This document shows positions 27,660 to 38,143 of a stretch of DNA of 64,000 bases, piece by piece. Numbering within the stretch: position 1 is the first letter of the stretch; each line of letters opens with the position of its first letter. Under the pieces are notes generated by a model. The model was not told the origin of the DNA. It made no database searches and saw only the letters and a list, made by a program, of their open reading frames with translations. The DNA is taken from positions 124,001 to 188,000 of the forward strand of contig JADJFB010000005.1 in NCBI GenBank assembly GCA_016708845.1, read 5' to 3'. The stretch comes from Bacteroidota bacterium. Lineage in GTDB: Bacteria > Bacteroidota > Bacteroidia > B-17B0 > Aurantibacillaceae. A program made the position numbers and the translations under genes.

Positions 27660-29360
27660 ATGACACAGAAAAAATCTATACGCAAACAAAGAGATATCAC
27701 CATGGTTTTAGTGGTGATTGCCATTCTATTTCTTATCAACTTTGTAGCTTCTTTTGTATTTAAACGTTTTGATTTAACAACCGAAAAACGTTACACACTC
27801 TCAGAATCTACCAAAGAATTATTAAAGAAGTTAGATGATGTTGTTTATATCAAAGTTTATTTACAAGGAGATTTCAATCCAAATTTCACTCGTTTAAAAA
27901 ACGAAACCAAGGAAATATTAGATGAGTTTAGAGCCTATTCGAATGATAATTTACAATACGAATTAATTAATCCTTTAGATAATCCCAATAAGGAAGAGAC
28001 CGATAAAATTGAAAAACAATTATTTGATAAAGGCATCATGCCTGAACAAATTGTTGACCGTAGTAATCAAAAAGTTTCTGAAACATTAATTTGGCCTGGA
28101 GCTATTGTTACCTATAAAGGCAAAGAATCTGTTTGGCAAATATTTAAGCGTCAATTATCTGCTCAATCTGAAGAACAAAACATTAATATTTCAGTTCAAG
28201 AACTAGAGTATGGTTTAACTAACTCTATCCGCAAAACAACTTTACTTAAAAAACCTGAAGTATTATTTGTTGAAGGTCACGGTGAGTTAGATACGATCAG
28301 AGGCGCTGATTTTATGCGTTCTTTAACTGAGTATTATAATGTATCCCGAGTAAATATTAATCACAAACTATACGCTTTAAAAGGAGCTGACGCTATCGTT
28401 ATTGCACAGCCTGACTCAATGTTTGATGAAAAAGATAAATTCATCATCGACCAATTTATCATGCATGGGGGTAAAGCATTGTGGTTAATTGATCCAATTT
28501 ATGTAAACCGAGATACATTAACCACAAGAGGTTTTTCGTTAGGTTTTAAAAACGAATTAAACTTAGATGATATTTTATTTAAGTATGGTGTAAGATTAAA
28601 TCAAGTTTTGGTTCAGGATTTACAATGCGCGCAAGTACCTGTTAATGTTGGAATAAAGAAAGGTCAACCTGATTTTAAACCTTTCCCATGGAATTACTAT
28701 CCATTAATTTTACCAGCTGCTAACCATCCCATCGTAAAAAATTTAGATTTAATTCGCACAGAATATATAGGGACATTAGACACTGTTTTCGCAAAAGATG
28801 TTACCAAAACTATTTTATTGCAAACCTCAAGATATACCAAAACTTTACCAACTCCTGCTAGAATATTAGCTGCTCAAGTAAAATTAAAACCACAAGAAAG
28901 TCAGTTTAAAAACTCTTTTCAAAATGTAGCTTGTTTGTTAGAAGGTAGTTTTGAATCGAATTACAAAAACCGCATTACCAGAGCTATTTTAGAAGACAGT
29001 ATTTTTAATTTTAAAGATAAAAGTGTTCCAACAAAAATGATTGTAGTAACCGATGGCGATATTGCTAAAAACGAATTTAATATAAATACTGGAATGATAT
29101 ACCCTGTTGGTTACGACAGATATTCAAATCAGCAGTTTGCAAATAAAACCTTCTTATTAAACTGTATGAATTATTTATTAGATGATGAAAGCTTACTAAA
29201 TTTGCGCTCACGAGAAGTGAAACTGAGATTGTTAGATAAAAAGAAAATAGCTACTCAAGTTTCAAAATGGAAATTAACCAATGTTGGTTTGCCATTATTA
29301 ATCATTGTATGTTTTGGCATAATTCAGTTTTACATCCGCAAGAAAAAATACAGTAAATAA
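27660..29360 (+). CDS. gldG: Gliding-motility ABC transporter substrate-binding component GldG
   Basis: A 566-aa membrane-anchored protein, ABC-type uncharacterised transport/GldG family. N-terminal helix (about 13-31), a large extracytoplasmic part (L-T-T-E-K-R-Y-T-L-S-E-S-T near 40-55; V-E-G-H-G-E-L-D), and a C-terminal membrane helix before a basic tail (I-R-K-K-K-Y-S-K). Works with GldF as the transporter linked to motility/T9SS function. Start ATG 27,660 lies 1 nt after the gldF stop, typical of a coupled pair. Full family length. Confidence 0.92.
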   Translation: MTQKKSIRKQRDITMVLVVIAILFLINFVASFVFKRFDLTTEKRYTLSESTKELLKKLDDVVYIKVYLQGDFNPNFTRLKNETKEILDEFRAYSNDNLQYELINPLDNPNKEETDKIEKQLFDKGIMPEQIVDRSNQKVSETLIWPGAIVTYKGKESVWQIFKRQLSAQSEEQNINISVQELEYGLTNSIRKTTLLKKPEVLFVEGHGELDTIRGADFMRSLTEYYNVSRVNINHKLYALKGADAIVIAQPDSMFDEKDKFIIDQFIMHGGKALWLIDPIYVNRDTLTTRGFSLGFKNELNLDDILFKYGVRLNQVLVQDLQCAQVPVNVGIKKGQPDFKPFPWNYYPLILPAANHPIVKNLDLIRTEYIGTLDTVFAKDVTKTILLQTSRYTKTLPTPARILAAQVKLKPQESQFKNSFQNVACLLEGSFESNYKNRITRAILEDSIFNFKDKSVPTKMIVVTDGDIAKNEFNINTGMIYPVGYDRYSNQQFANKTFLLNCMNYLLDDESLLNLRSREVKLRLLDKKKIATQVSKWKLTNVGLPLLIIVCFGIIQFYIRKKKYSK

Positions 29361-29377
29361 ATTCAAAATAGTTCTTT

Positions 29378-30400
29378 ATGAAAAAAACAACCTTTATTAT
29401 TCTTGCCATTTTAATAGCTCTTTCAGGAATATCAATTTACATCTATAAAACAAAAAGTAATACCTCAACCCTAGATAAAGAAGCGAGTGATTTTAAATTT
29501 AAAGACACAGCAGCTATTGATAAAATATTTTTAGCGGATAAAGACGGGAAACAAGTTTTAGTAGAGCGTACAAAAAGTGGATGGGTATTGGATGGGAAAT
29601 TTCATGTAAGACCAGATGTTATTGAAGTTTTGTTATACACCATTAAATCGGTTGAAGTTAAATCTCCTGTATCTAAACAAGGTAAAGTTAATGTCATAAA
29701 AGTATTAGCGGCAAAATCTACCAAAATAGAAATATATAGTAAAGGCAAAAAAGTAAAACAATATTATGTGGGAAATAATACCCAAGACCATACTGGAACT
29801 TATATGCTTTTAACCAATATAGAAACTGGCGAAAACTATGAAGAACCTTTCATTACGCATATTCCTGGCTTCGACGGCTTTTTATCAACTCGTTACAATA
29901 CAAATGAAATTGATTGGAGAGATCGTTTATTAATTAATTATCGTCCTCCTCAAATTAAACAAATAAAATTAGAATTACACGAAATTCCAGACTCATCTTT
30001 TGTCATTGATTTGTACAGTATGCAGCGTTTTGGATTGAAAACTAGTAAAGGCAATCAACCATTTGAAGAAGGAAAAATGAAACAATACATTGCTTATTTT
30101 CAAAATGTGAATTGCGAAATTGTATTAGATAAAAAAAATCCTTTAGTAGATTCTTTATCAAAATCTGCAATTCCATTCGCCACCTTAACCATTACAGATA
30201 GAAATAATGGTACAAATGTTTGCGAGTTTTTTCATAAATATTCGAACGCAGCAAAAAACGAAGAATACAACAAAAACTACACCTACGATCCTGATGAATT
30301 GTACGTGAGATATAACAATAAAAAAGATTATGGAATTGCTCAATTTTATGTTTTTGGTAAAATTTTGCAGACTTACACCTACTTTTCTCCTAGGAAATAA
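29378..30400 (+). CDS. DUF4340 domain protein downstream of gldG
   Basis: A 340-aa protein with an N-terminal membrane helix (about 5-23) and an extracytoplasmic beta-rich DUF4340 domain (I-D-K-I-F-L-A-D-K-D-G-K; W-V-L-D-G-K-F; I-K-S-V-E-V). DUF4340 proteins are commonly encoded next to GldG-type ABC transporter components, so it is probably an accessory subunit. It follows gldG by 17 nt on the same strand. No mutated segment is seen. Confidence 0.8.
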   Translation: MKKTTFIILAILIALSGISIYIYKTKSNTSTLDKEASDFKFKDTAAIDKIFLADKDGKQVLVERTKSGWVLDGKFHVRPDVIEVLLYTIKSVEVKSPVSKQGKVNVIKVLAAKSTKIEIYSKGKKVKQYYVGNNTQDHTGTYMLLTNIETGENYEEPFITHIPGFDGFLSTRYNTNEIDWRDRLLINYRPPQIKQIKLELHEIPDSSFVIDLYSMQRFGLKTSKGNQPFEEGKMKQYIAYFQNVNCEIVLDKKNPLVDSLSKSAIPFATLTITDRNNGTNVCEFFHKYSNAAKNEEYNKNYTYDPDELYVRYNNKKDYGIAQFYVFGKILQTYTYFSPRK

Positions 30401-30459
30401 TGTTAAAAAGTAGTTTATAAATACATCTGTTTTAAACCTAGTTACCGTTTTCATATCGT

Positions 30460-30467
30460 TAAATTTG
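30460..30467 (+). promoter_or_regulatory. Putative dnaN promoter -7 box
   Basis: TAAATTTG matches the Bacteroidota -7 consensus TAnnTTTG and ends 23 nt before the dnaN ATG. The -33 element is not clear. Confidence 0.45.
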
Positions 30468-30489
30468 ATTGATTAAAAACTAGCCATAT

Positions 30490-31611
30490 ATGAACTTTGT
30501 AGTATCATCATCAACCTTATTAAAACATTTAAAATCTATCAGCGGAGTTTTAAACTCAAGTAATACAATTCCTATTTTAGATTGTTTTTTATTTGAGCTT
30601 AATAATGGCAATTTAACACTATTTGCTAGTGATATGGAAACAACTATCACTACTAGTATTAAAGTTGATTCATCAGAAAATGGCAGCCTAGCTATTCCAG
30701 CAAAAACTTTATTAGAAGCCTTAAGCAATTTACCAGAGCAACCAATTTCATTTATCATTGATAATAAAAAATTTAGTGCAAAACTAAAAACAGAAACTGG
30801 TGACTATACCTTAACAGGACATAATGGTGATGAATACCCAAAATTACCAAAAGTAGATTCAGCAACCTCTGTTATCATTAAAAGCGATGTATTAGGAAAT
30901 GCGATTAACAAAACCATTTTTGCTACAGGTAATGATGATTTAAGGCCAGTAATGAGTGGTGTATTTTGTCAGTTTACTGATGAGAACTCTATTTTTGTGG
31001 CTACGGATGCTCATAAATTAGTACGTTATACGCGTAACGATGCTAAAGCTGGTGCGTCTGCTTCTTTTATTATGCCTAAAAAACCATTAAACGTTTTAAA
31101 GAATTTATTGGCTGGTATTGATGATGCAGTGAAAGTAGAATTCAATAAAACAAACGCTTACTTTAGTTTCGGGCATATTAACTTAGTGTGTCGTTTAATT
31201 GATGGAAAATACCCTAACTACGAAGCAGTAATTCCTAAACAAAACCCAAATAAATTAACAGTAGATCGTCCTGCATTTTTAGGAGCAATTCGTCGTGTGA
31301 GTGTATTTGCTAATAAAGCCACGCACCAAATTCGTTTAAAAATTGCTGGAAGCCAATTAACTATTTCGGCAGAAGATTTAGATTTTGCAAACGAAGGACA
31401 CGAAACATTGATGTGCACTTATATTGGCGAAGATATGGAAATTGGGTTCAACTCCAAATTTGTGTTAGAAATGTTAACCAATTTAGAAAGCGATGAAATT
31501 ACTATAGAAATGAGTGCGCCTAACCGCGCAGGTATTATTGTACCAACACAAAAAGCAAACCCTGCTGAAGACGTGTTGATGTTAGTAATGCCAGTGATGT
31601 TGAATAACTAA
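30490..31611 (+). CDS. dnaN: DNA polymerase III beta subunit (sliding clamp)
   Basis: Ring-shaped processivity clamp for DNA polymerase III. 373 aa, the usual length. Three clamp domains in order; landmarks are F-V-V-S-S-S-T-L-L-K-H-L at the start, N-D-D-L-R-P-V-M-S-G-V-F near 137-148, the domain-3 segment S-A-E-D-L-D-F, and the C-terminal L-V-M-P-V-M-L. As in several Bacteroidota, it lies downstream of gldF-gldG rather than next to dnaA. A plausible terminator follows. Confidence 0.96.
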   Translation: MNFVVSSSTLLKHLKSISGVLNSSNTIPILDCFLFELNNGNLTLFASDMETTITTSIKVDSSENGSLAIPAKTLLEALSNLPEQPISFIIDNKKFSAKLKTETGDYTLTGHNGDEYPKLPKVDSATSVIIKSDVLGNAINKTIFATGNDDLRPVMSGVFCQFTDENSIFVATDAHKLVRYTRNDAKAGASASFIMPKKPLNVLKNLLAGIDDAVKVEFNKTNAYFSFGHINLVCRLIDGKYPNYEAVIPKQNPNKLTVDRPAFLGAIRRVSVFANKATHQIRLKIAGSQLTISAEDLDFANEGHETLMCTYIGEDMEIGFNSKFVLEMLTNLESDEITIEMSAPNRAGIIVPTQKANPAEDVLMLVMPVMLNN

Positions 31612-31630
31612 TTTATATTTTATAAAATAC

Positions 31631-31663
31631 AAAAGCATCTGCTAATTAGTAGGCGCTTTTTTT
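31631..31663 (+). terminator. Probable dnaN terminator
   Basis: AAAAGC (31,631) pairs with GCTTTT (31,655) around an inner CTGCT/AGTAG stem with AATT loop, followed by a T run of seven. The stem has a bulge. It begins 20 nt after the dnaN stop. Confidence 0.55.
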
Positions 31664-31667
31664 ATGA

Positions 31668-31862
31668 TCAAAAAAGCCCTTTCTTTTCTTTAGGCTTATT
31701 TATAGTCTCACAATCTTCATCTAATTCGTCTTCGTAAGTAACATTGTATCCATAAATAGCTTTTAAAGCAGCTCTAGCCTGTCCTACTTCTTTTCCTTTA
31801 TAGATACATTGATTAGCGATGGTTTCTAAAGCTTCGATATTTTCCCAGTCTATATAATTCAT
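31668..31862 (-). CDS. Small acidic hypothetical protein
   Basis: A 64-aa acidic protein with no signal peptide or membrane helix. The N-terminal half (W-E-N-I-E-A-L-E-T-I-A-N-Q, then Y-K-G-K-E-V-G-Q-A-R-A-A-L-K-A-I-Y-G) is predicted helical; the C-terminal half is Asp/Glu-rich and ends in a Lys run. No family recognised. It converges on dnaN with 56 nt between stops. The coherent composition and codon use resembling its neighbours support a real gene. Confidence 0.55.
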   Translation of the reverse strand: MNYIDWENIEALETIANQCIYKGKEVGQARAALKAIYGYNVTYEDELDEDCETINKPKEKKGLF

Positions 31863-31969
31863 GGTTTATTATTTTTCTTCTACAAAGTTACATCAGCAAA
31901 AATTGATTCGCACAAAGCATCTGATGATTTTAAACATCCTTAACGCTTACTGTATATTTTTAACATAAA

Positions 31970-31998
31970 AAAAGCGTGCATATTTAATGCACGCTTTT
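31970..31998 (-). terminator. Terminator of the PorE-like gene
   Basis: Perfect 12-bp stem AAAAGCGTGCAT / ATGCACGCTTTT with a short loop, followed on the minus strand by T-rich sequence. It is 22 nt after the stop at 32,020. Confidence 0.88.
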
Positions 31999-32019
31999 AA
32001 ATAATAAATACTTTAATCT

Positions 32020-34176
32020 TTAGTTTATGGCTTTTCCGTTAAAGTTAACTAAAATAAGTTCTTCTAATGTAAAGCGCTTACCATCAATAAACACCGTTAT
32101 CCAAGCATCTTTTTGTCCTTTTGCGATTATTTTTTGGCGAGCAACCTCAGCCTCTTTAATAGTTGCAAAACTTAATTGAGTAAAACGTGTAATGCCATCA
32201 GGGTATTTAATTTCTTCTGGTTTACCAAATTGTTTTAAATGCCCGTATTTATAATTTTCGGGATGTTGATAGGCGGCAATTTGAATTTTAAACACCATAC
32301 CTTCGGCGCACATATTACCACCAATATCTAAAAACTGTTTGTAAACTGCTGGATCATTTAATGATTTACCTTTAACAGCTGAAAAATCTGGAGGAGTAGC
32401 ACCGTCACAAGGCACATTAGTTGTAGGCTTTACAGGCTCAACAGGTGTTGTAGTTTTAGTTGGAGTTGATGTATTAGCATCCACTACATTATTTATAACA
32501 GCATCATTTTTAAATGCATCAACACTTGTTGCCGTATTTAATAAACTATCTAAAATTGTTTTTACAGAAATTTGATTTTTCTTGTTTTCAAATCCTGGAG
32601 AATACACGTAAAAATCTTTTCTAATCTCCACAAATTTTTGTAGTTTTTCTACATCAATTTCCTCTTCAATAGGATCCATTCCCGCAACTGTAATTTTAAT
32701 TTTATAACCACTTCCTGGAGAAATAGCCATTAAGTATTTACCAGTTTTTGAGTTAGCGTAATAAGGTCCAATTAATTCATTTGTTTCTTTTTTAGTGATT
32801 TCAATTTTTGCTTCAGTTGGTTTATCATCCACATATACACTACCTTTTAATAAAGCTAAAATTGGTTTCTCACCCAACATACCAGGAGTTACGGTATAAA
32901 TATCTTGCTGACCTTTTCCGCCTGCTCCACCTCTGTTTGAAGAAAAATAACCAACATCACCTTTAGCATTAATTACATAATATCTATCATCTTCGGTTGT
33001 ATTTAAAGGAATACCCATACTTAAAGGTTCAATCCAATTATTATCTTTTTTAATTGAATACATAATATCATATCCACCAATACTTTTATGTCCTTGTGAA
33101 CTGAAAAATAAAGTGATACCATCTGGGTGAATAAATGGTGCATCTTCATTATATTCTGTATTGATTGATGCTCCTAAGTTTACTGCTGGTCCCCAATCTC
33201 CATTTACTCTTTCAGACATATATAAATCTCTACCCCCAAATCCACCTGGGCGCTCAGAAGCAAAGTATAAATATCTACCATCAGCAGTAATAGAACAGCT
33301 ACCTTCCCATGATTCTGAATTAATATTAGAATTTAATTTTTCAGGCTTGCTCCAATCAGTACCAACTAATTTACTTGCGCATAAATCTCCTGGATTTTTA
33401 ACGTCACTTGCAAAAGAAAATAATACTTGACCATCTGGAGATAGAGCCACAGCTGCATCGTTAGCATTTGAATTTAATGATGAAATGGCGACAGGCGCAT
33501 TCCAAGTAGAATCATTACTTCTTGTACTACTAAAAATATCTTCATGATAAGTACCTTCTTCCTTATCAGGCTTTAACATATCATTTAATAATCCACCTGT
33601 ACTATTTTTGCTTATGTAAGTATAAATCATAATAGACTCATCGGCTGAAATTACAGGAACTCCTTCAGTTTCGCTAGTATTAATAGGTGCGCCAATATTT
33701 TTGATGTCTGCAACAATTTTTTTAGCAATTAATTCCTTACCATTATTACAATTCATGACTCCAATTTTAGCATCAGCTATAAATGGTTTATCATCTTCTT
33801 TTATTTTAGTTCCTTTTGCCGCTACAAAAGCATCATAAGAAGCTATGGCTTGATCAAATTTATAGTTAATATGATAGGCTTTAGCTAGATAATAATCAGC
33901 ATCAGCAGATTTATCGGTTCTTTTAATATCTTCGAAAATTTCGATGGCTCTCGCCTTTTTTTCGGGATAAAATAATGACGAGTAGCCTAATCTAAACTTA
34001 TATTCAAAGTTTTTGGGTACTTGAGTATATAGCTTATCATAAAGCTCATACGCTTTTTTATAATCTTTTGAATCGAAAGCAATTGCCGCTTCTTCTTGAA
34101 TATCCTTGTTTTGAGCTATTGTAGCTAATGAAACAAAGAAAACAAGAACTGATAATATAAACTTTAACTTTCCCAT
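32020..34176 (-). CDS. PorE-like protein: TPR, PD40 propeller, CRD and SPOR-like C-terminus
   Basis: About 718 aa from ATG 34,176 (M-G-K-L-K-F-I-L), chosen because it starts a good signal peptide ending T-I-A-Q; an ATG 24 nt upstream is less likely. In order: TPR repeats (about 25-140), a PD40/WD40-like beta-propeller (about 190-440; repeated A-D-G-R-Y-L-Y-F-A-S-E-R-P-G-G-F-G and S-P-D-G motifs), a carboxypeptidase-regulatory-like domain (about 445-520) and, after a Thr/Pro linker, a C-terminal F-K-I-Q-I-A-A-Y segment resembling a SPOR repeat. PorE, a T9SS component that links peptidoglycan and outer membrane, has the first three and an OmpA domain. Here the peptidoglycan-contacting module seems to be different. 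Confidence 0.8.
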   Translation of the reverse strand: MGKLKFILSVLVFFVSLATIAQNKDIQEEAAIAFDSKDYKKAYELYDKLYTQVPKNFEYKFRLGYSSLFYPEKKARAIEIFEDIKRTDKSADADYYLAKAYHINYKFDQAIASYDAFVAAKGTKIKEDDKPFIADAKIGVMNCNNGKELIAKKIVADIKNIGAPINTSETEGVPVISADESIMIYTYISKNSTGGLLNDMLKPDKEEGTYHEDIFSSTRSNDSTWNAPVAISSLNSNANDAAVALSPDGQVLFSFASDVKNPGDLCASKLVGTDWSKPEKLNSNINSESWEGSCSITADGRYLYFASERPGGFGGRDLYMSERVNGDWGPAVNLGASINTEYNEDAPFIHPDGITLFFSSQGHKSIGGYDIMYSIKKDNNWIEPLSMGIPLNTTEDDRYYVINAKGDVGYFSSNRGGAGGKGQQDIYTVTPGMLGEKPILALLKGSVYVDDKPTEAKIEITKKETNELIGPYYANSKTGKYLMAISPGSGYKIKITVAGMDPIEEEIDVEKLQKFVEIRKDFYVYSPGFENKKNQISVKTILDSLLNTATSVDAFKNDAVINNVVDANTSTPTKTTTPVEPVKPTTNVPCDGATPPDFSAVKGKSLNDPAVYKQFLDIGGNMCAEGMVFKIQIAAYQHPENYKYGHLKQFGKPEEIKYPDGITRFTQLSFATIKEAEVARQKIIAKGQKDAWITVFIDGKRFTLEELILVNFNGKAIN

Positions 34177-34297
34177 AATTCGACTTTTAAGCATGAGCAT
34201 TATAATGATTTAATGAATAAACCAAAGTTGATGCTTTTATCGAATTTTATTTAGGTAAAACAAAATGATTATTAACAGTCAATCGTTAAAAGCAAAA

Positions 34298-34324
34298 AAC
34301 CCATCTCGCAATGCGAGATGGGTT
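34298..34324 (-). terminator. Terminator of the uppS-bamA-ompH-ompH operon
   Basis: Perfect 13-bp inverted repeat AACCCATCTCGCA / TGCGAGATGGGTT, then T run on the minus strand. It is 24 nt after the last ompH stop. Confidence 0.92.
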
Positions 34325-34348
34325 CAAATAACTAAATAGATTAAAGTA

Positions 34349-34942
34349 CTATTTTCCTGCTGGTTTTGCCCCGCCTGGTTTAGTTCCTGAAGCTGGTTTT
34401 GTTGCTCCTGCTGCTCCTGGTATTTGAGCTGGCTCCATTGTATCCAATTTTTTCTTTACTAAAGGTAAAATGTCATCTGCAGACTCAGAATACAATACAT
34501 TTCCAGTACTTGTATCTAAAACATACTTATAACCATTTTCTTTAGCCACTAAATCAATCGCTTTTTTAGCTTTATCGTAAATTGGTTTTGATAATTCACC
34601 GTATTTACGTTGGTAATCTTGTTGCGCTTGAGCTTTAAAATCTTCGATACGCTTATTTAAATCTTGTAACTCGCTTTCTTTTGTGCTTGCTACTAACGCA
34701 GAATAGCTATCCTTATTTTTCATATAATCTGCATACTTCGTTTGCAACTCAGTATCCATTGTTGCTACTTGATTTTCTAAATCTTTTAAATATTTTTGAG
34801 CTACTTCCTGAGCTGTTTTACTTTCAGCCATTGTAGTGATTAAAGAATCTAAGCTAATGTGAGCAATTTTTTGAGCCTTACTGATTGAAATAGTTCCTAC
34901 TGTTAAGACAACAATTGCAATTGATTTTACTATGTTTTTCAT
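34349..34942 (-). CDS. OmpH/Skp-family periplasmic chaperone, second copy
   Basis: Periplasmic holdase for outer-membrane proteins, 197 aa. Signal peptide (1-23), then the OmpH core beginning I-A-H-I-S-L-D-S-L; long coiled-coil arms (about 40-130, rich in Lys/Glu/Gln); the C-terminal K-A-I-D-L-V-A-K-E-N-G-Y-K-Y-V-L-D. A Pro/Gly/Ala/Lys-rich tail of about 25 residues (P-G-A-A-G-A-T-K-P...) is extra to Skp. It lies 20 nt downstream of the first ompH. Two tandem copies after bamA are usual in Bacteroidota. Confidence 0.9.
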   Translation of the reverse strand: MKNIVKSIAIVVLTVGTISISKAQKIAHISLDSLITTMAESKTAQEVAQKYLKDLENQVATMDTELQTKYADYMKNKDSYSALVASTKESELQDLNKRIEDFKAQAQQDYQRKYGELSKPIYDKAKKAIDLVAKENGYKYVLDTSTGNVLYSESADDILPLVKKKLDTMEPAQIPGAAGATKPASGTKPGGAKPAGK

Positions 34943-34962
34943 TGTTTTTGTATTTGTTATAT

Positions 34963-35487
34963 TTATTTTTTTGATTTGTTATATCCCATGAAGTTTAATA
35001 CATCTTCACTTTTATCATATTTACTATTTGAATAAAGTAAAGATACTTGGCCAGCTTTATCAAAAATAAAAGCTAAACCACCTCTTTCTGCTACTTGTTT
35101 AACGGCACTGTAAATTTTATCTTGAATAGGCTTTACCAACTCCATACGTTTGTTAAACAATTCCCCATCAACTCCAAAACGTTGTTTTTGTAACTCCTTT
35201 ACTTCTTTTTCTTTATTGATGATTTCGTTTTCACGTTTTTTCTTCATATCGTCGGTCAACAATACCGACTCCGCTTGGTATATTTTATACAATTTATCGA
35301 TTTCGGCATATTTTGCCTCAATTTCCTTTTGCCAATCCACAGATATTTTATCCATTTCTGCTTGAGCAGCTTTATACTCAGGAATGTTTGAAAGAATATA
35401 TTCAGAATCGATGTATCCAATTTTTTGGGCAAACGAAAACGTTGTCATTAAAATGACTGCAAAAAATGATAGAGCTAATTTTTTCAT
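34963..35487 (-). CDS. OmpH/Skp-family periplasmic chaperone, first copy
   Basis: About 174 aa from ATG 35,487 (M-K-K-L-A-L-S-F-F-A-V-I), chosen over an ATG 51 nt upstream because it begins the signal peptide that ends S-F-A-Q. OmpH core K-I-G-Y-I-D-S-E-Y-I-L, coiled-coil arms with K-E-K-E-V-K-E-L-Q-K-Q-R, and G-L-A-F-I-F-D-K-A. It is the gene after bamA (88 nt) and before the second copy. It probably escorts barrel proteins to BamA. Confidence 0.92.
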   Translation of the reverse strand: MKKLALSFFAVILMTTFSFAQKIGYIDSEYILSNIPEYKAAQAEMDKISVDWQKEIEAKYAEIDKLYKIYQAESVLLTDDMKKKRENEIINKEKEVKELQKQRFGVDGELFNKRMELVKPIQDKIYSAVKQVAERGGLAFIFDKAGQVSLLYSNSKYDKSEDVLNFMGYNKSKK

Positions 35488-35574
35488 AATAGTTGTTGTG
35501 TTATTAGAGTTTCTAGTAATAATCATAACGTGTGCCAAGATACATTTATTTTAACAATTAACATTTTTTTGAGT

Positions 35575-38141
35575 TTATAATTCTCCAAGTTGAGCGCCTA
35601 ATGTAAAGTGGAATTGACCTTGTCCGTTACCAGAACCACTATTACCAGGAATGTTATCAAAGCCCCATCCATAATCTAACCCTAATAAACCAAACATTGG
35701 TAAGAATACTCTTAAGCCAAAACCAGCACTTCGTTTAACTTGAAAAGGATTAAAATCTTTATATCGAGCCCAAGTATTTCCTGCTTCAGCAAAACCCAAT
35801 ACAAAAATAGTAGCTTGTGGGTTTAATGAAATAGGGTAACGCAATTCCATGGTATATCTTGCGCAAAGTGGATCTCCACTTGTACTAGATAAAGAGTTAT
35901 CTGTATATCCTCTTAATGCAATAATTTCTCGAGCCACAAAGTTTTGAAAACCACTTAAACCACTACCACCCATGTAGTAACGTTCAAAAGGAGAAACACC
36001 TACTTTACTATTGTACATTCCTAATATACCGTATCCAATCTTTGTTCTTAAAACTAAGTTACGAGCCTCTTTACCTTCCCCTCCTTTTTTGTTGGTTAAC
36101 TGAGTAAACCATTCGGCAGTAAACTTATATTTTTGATACTCAATAAACTTAAATTTTTCGGCAGTCGTAGCTGTTTCGTAATTAATATTATTAAATAAAG
36201 AATACGGTGGTGTAAATTGACCTAAGATAGAGAAGTTGGATCCATTTTTAGGAAATATAGGTGCATCCACACTGTTACGTGTAATATTAATTTTACCATT
36301 AAAATCATTAGCGTACCCATTCGCTAAAATAAAGTAAGGATAGTTTTCTAATTCGTAATAATTATAACTTGCCTCTGTATAAATAGAAAAGAAATCATCT
36401 GGTTTCTTTAATCGCTTACCAAATCCAACTGAACCACCAATAATCTTCATGGTGCTTCTGTTCGGATTTCTAATCTTATTTCCTTCATTATCGTTCACAT
36501 ATTTTTTGCTCCCGTAGTATTAAACATAGAGAAGAAACCAGAAACGCTTAATGAATTAGGTTTTTTGCCGCCTAACCAAGGTTCAGTAAAAGAGATATTG
36601 TAAGACTGATAGTAAATACCGTTTGTTTGTGCTCTAATACTAAATTTTTGTCCGTCACCTGTTGGAAGTGGACTCCATGCGTCTGGTTTAAAAATATTTT
36701 TCATTGAAAAATTATTAAACGACAAGCCTAATGTTCCAACAATACGGCCACCACCCCAACCACCAGATAATTCAACTTGATCCGATGGTTTTTCCTCTAC
36801 TTTATATTCAATATCCACTGTTCCATCCGCAGGATTTGGAGTTGGAGTAACACCTAATTTTTCAGGGTCAAAATAACCTAACTGACTTAATTCACGTTGT
36901 GTACGAATAATATCTGAACGACGGAATAATTGACCTGGTCTTGTTCTAATCTCACGATAAATAACATGATCATTCGTCTTGGTATTTCCCATTACAGTTA
37001 CTCTATTAATAGTAGCTTGTTTACCTTCGTACATGTGAATGTCAATGTCAATGGTATCATTATGAACATTTACTTCTTGAGGAGTAACATTAAAAAACAA
37101 ATAACCATCATCCATGTATAACGAAGAAATGTCGTAACCTGTTGGATTCATAAATAATTTTTGGTCGAGATACGATTGATCAAACACTTCACCTTTTTTG
37201 ATATTCAAAATAGTATCTAACTGTCCACTACGGTATTTGGAGTTACCAAACCATTTGATGGTTCCAAAATAAAATTTATTCCCTTCTTCAATATCAATAT
37301 CAATGTTAACTCGATTTTTTTTCACGAAATAAACAGTATCCTTTTTAATACGAGCATCACGATATCCTTTACTATTATATTTTGCAATAATAGATGGCAA
37401 ATCTTTTTCTAAATTATCTTCTAAATATTTACCTGAATTCCAAAATGTATATAAACGAAACGGTTTACTATCGCTCATTTTACGACGTAATTTCCAATCA
37501 GCAACAACGGTGTTACCATTAATATTTAAGTTTTTGATACGTACTTTTTTACCTTTATTTACATTAATGTAAACAATAACGTGCGGAGTTTTAGCAGCTT
37601 TATCAGGCTCGGTTGTGATATCAACAGTTGCATTATAAAATCCTTTATTTACATAAAAATCTTTTACAATATTTTTAATATAACCTAGTGTGTAATCCGT
37701 TACAACTTTCTCTCTTACTAATCGGATCTTACCTCTAATTTCGTCGGCATCATTTTTTTTAACCTTACCTCTAAATGAAAACTTTGATAGTTTTGGTTTT
37801 TCTACAACTACGATTTTTAAAAATGCTTGATCTGCGATTGTTTTAGTTAAATAAATTTGAACATCTTCAAATAAACCTTGTTTCCATAAATTCTTTATGG
37901 CTTCCGACATTTTATCGCCAGGTATTTGAATTTTATCGCCACTTGTTAATCCAGACAAAAGTCGAATCACATTTTTATCAGTTTCTTTAGCTTCAACTTC
38001 AATAGGACCAAGTGTATATTCTTTTGGCTTAGACCAATCAATGGGCTCTGCAGAAGATGATTCAGAAGAAATAATCTGAGCAGAAGCCATGTTGCCAATA
38101 GCTAATAGAAAAAAGAAAACAGCGTATTTTAAAAATGTCAT
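35575..38141 (-). CDS. bamA: Outer-membrane protein assembly factor BamA (frameshifted)
   Basis: Omp85 insertase of the outer membrane, about 856 aa. Signal peptide M-T-F-L-K-Y-A-V...A-S-A-Q, five POTRA domains (about 45-440; e.g. V-T-V-M-G-N-T-K-T-N-D-H-V-I-Y-R-E-I-R-T-R-P-G), then a 16-strand barrel; the V-R-G-F/Y-type loop motif is G-L-S-G-F-Q and L-R-G-Y-T. One A is missing from the run at 36,502-36,507, making a stop after G-A-K-N-M; with 7 A the frame gives G-A-K-K-Y-V-N-D-N-E. BamA is essential, so the break is very probably a sequencing error. It starts 2 nt after uppS and is followed by two ompH genes. Confidence 0.93.
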
Positions 38142-38143
38142 TA

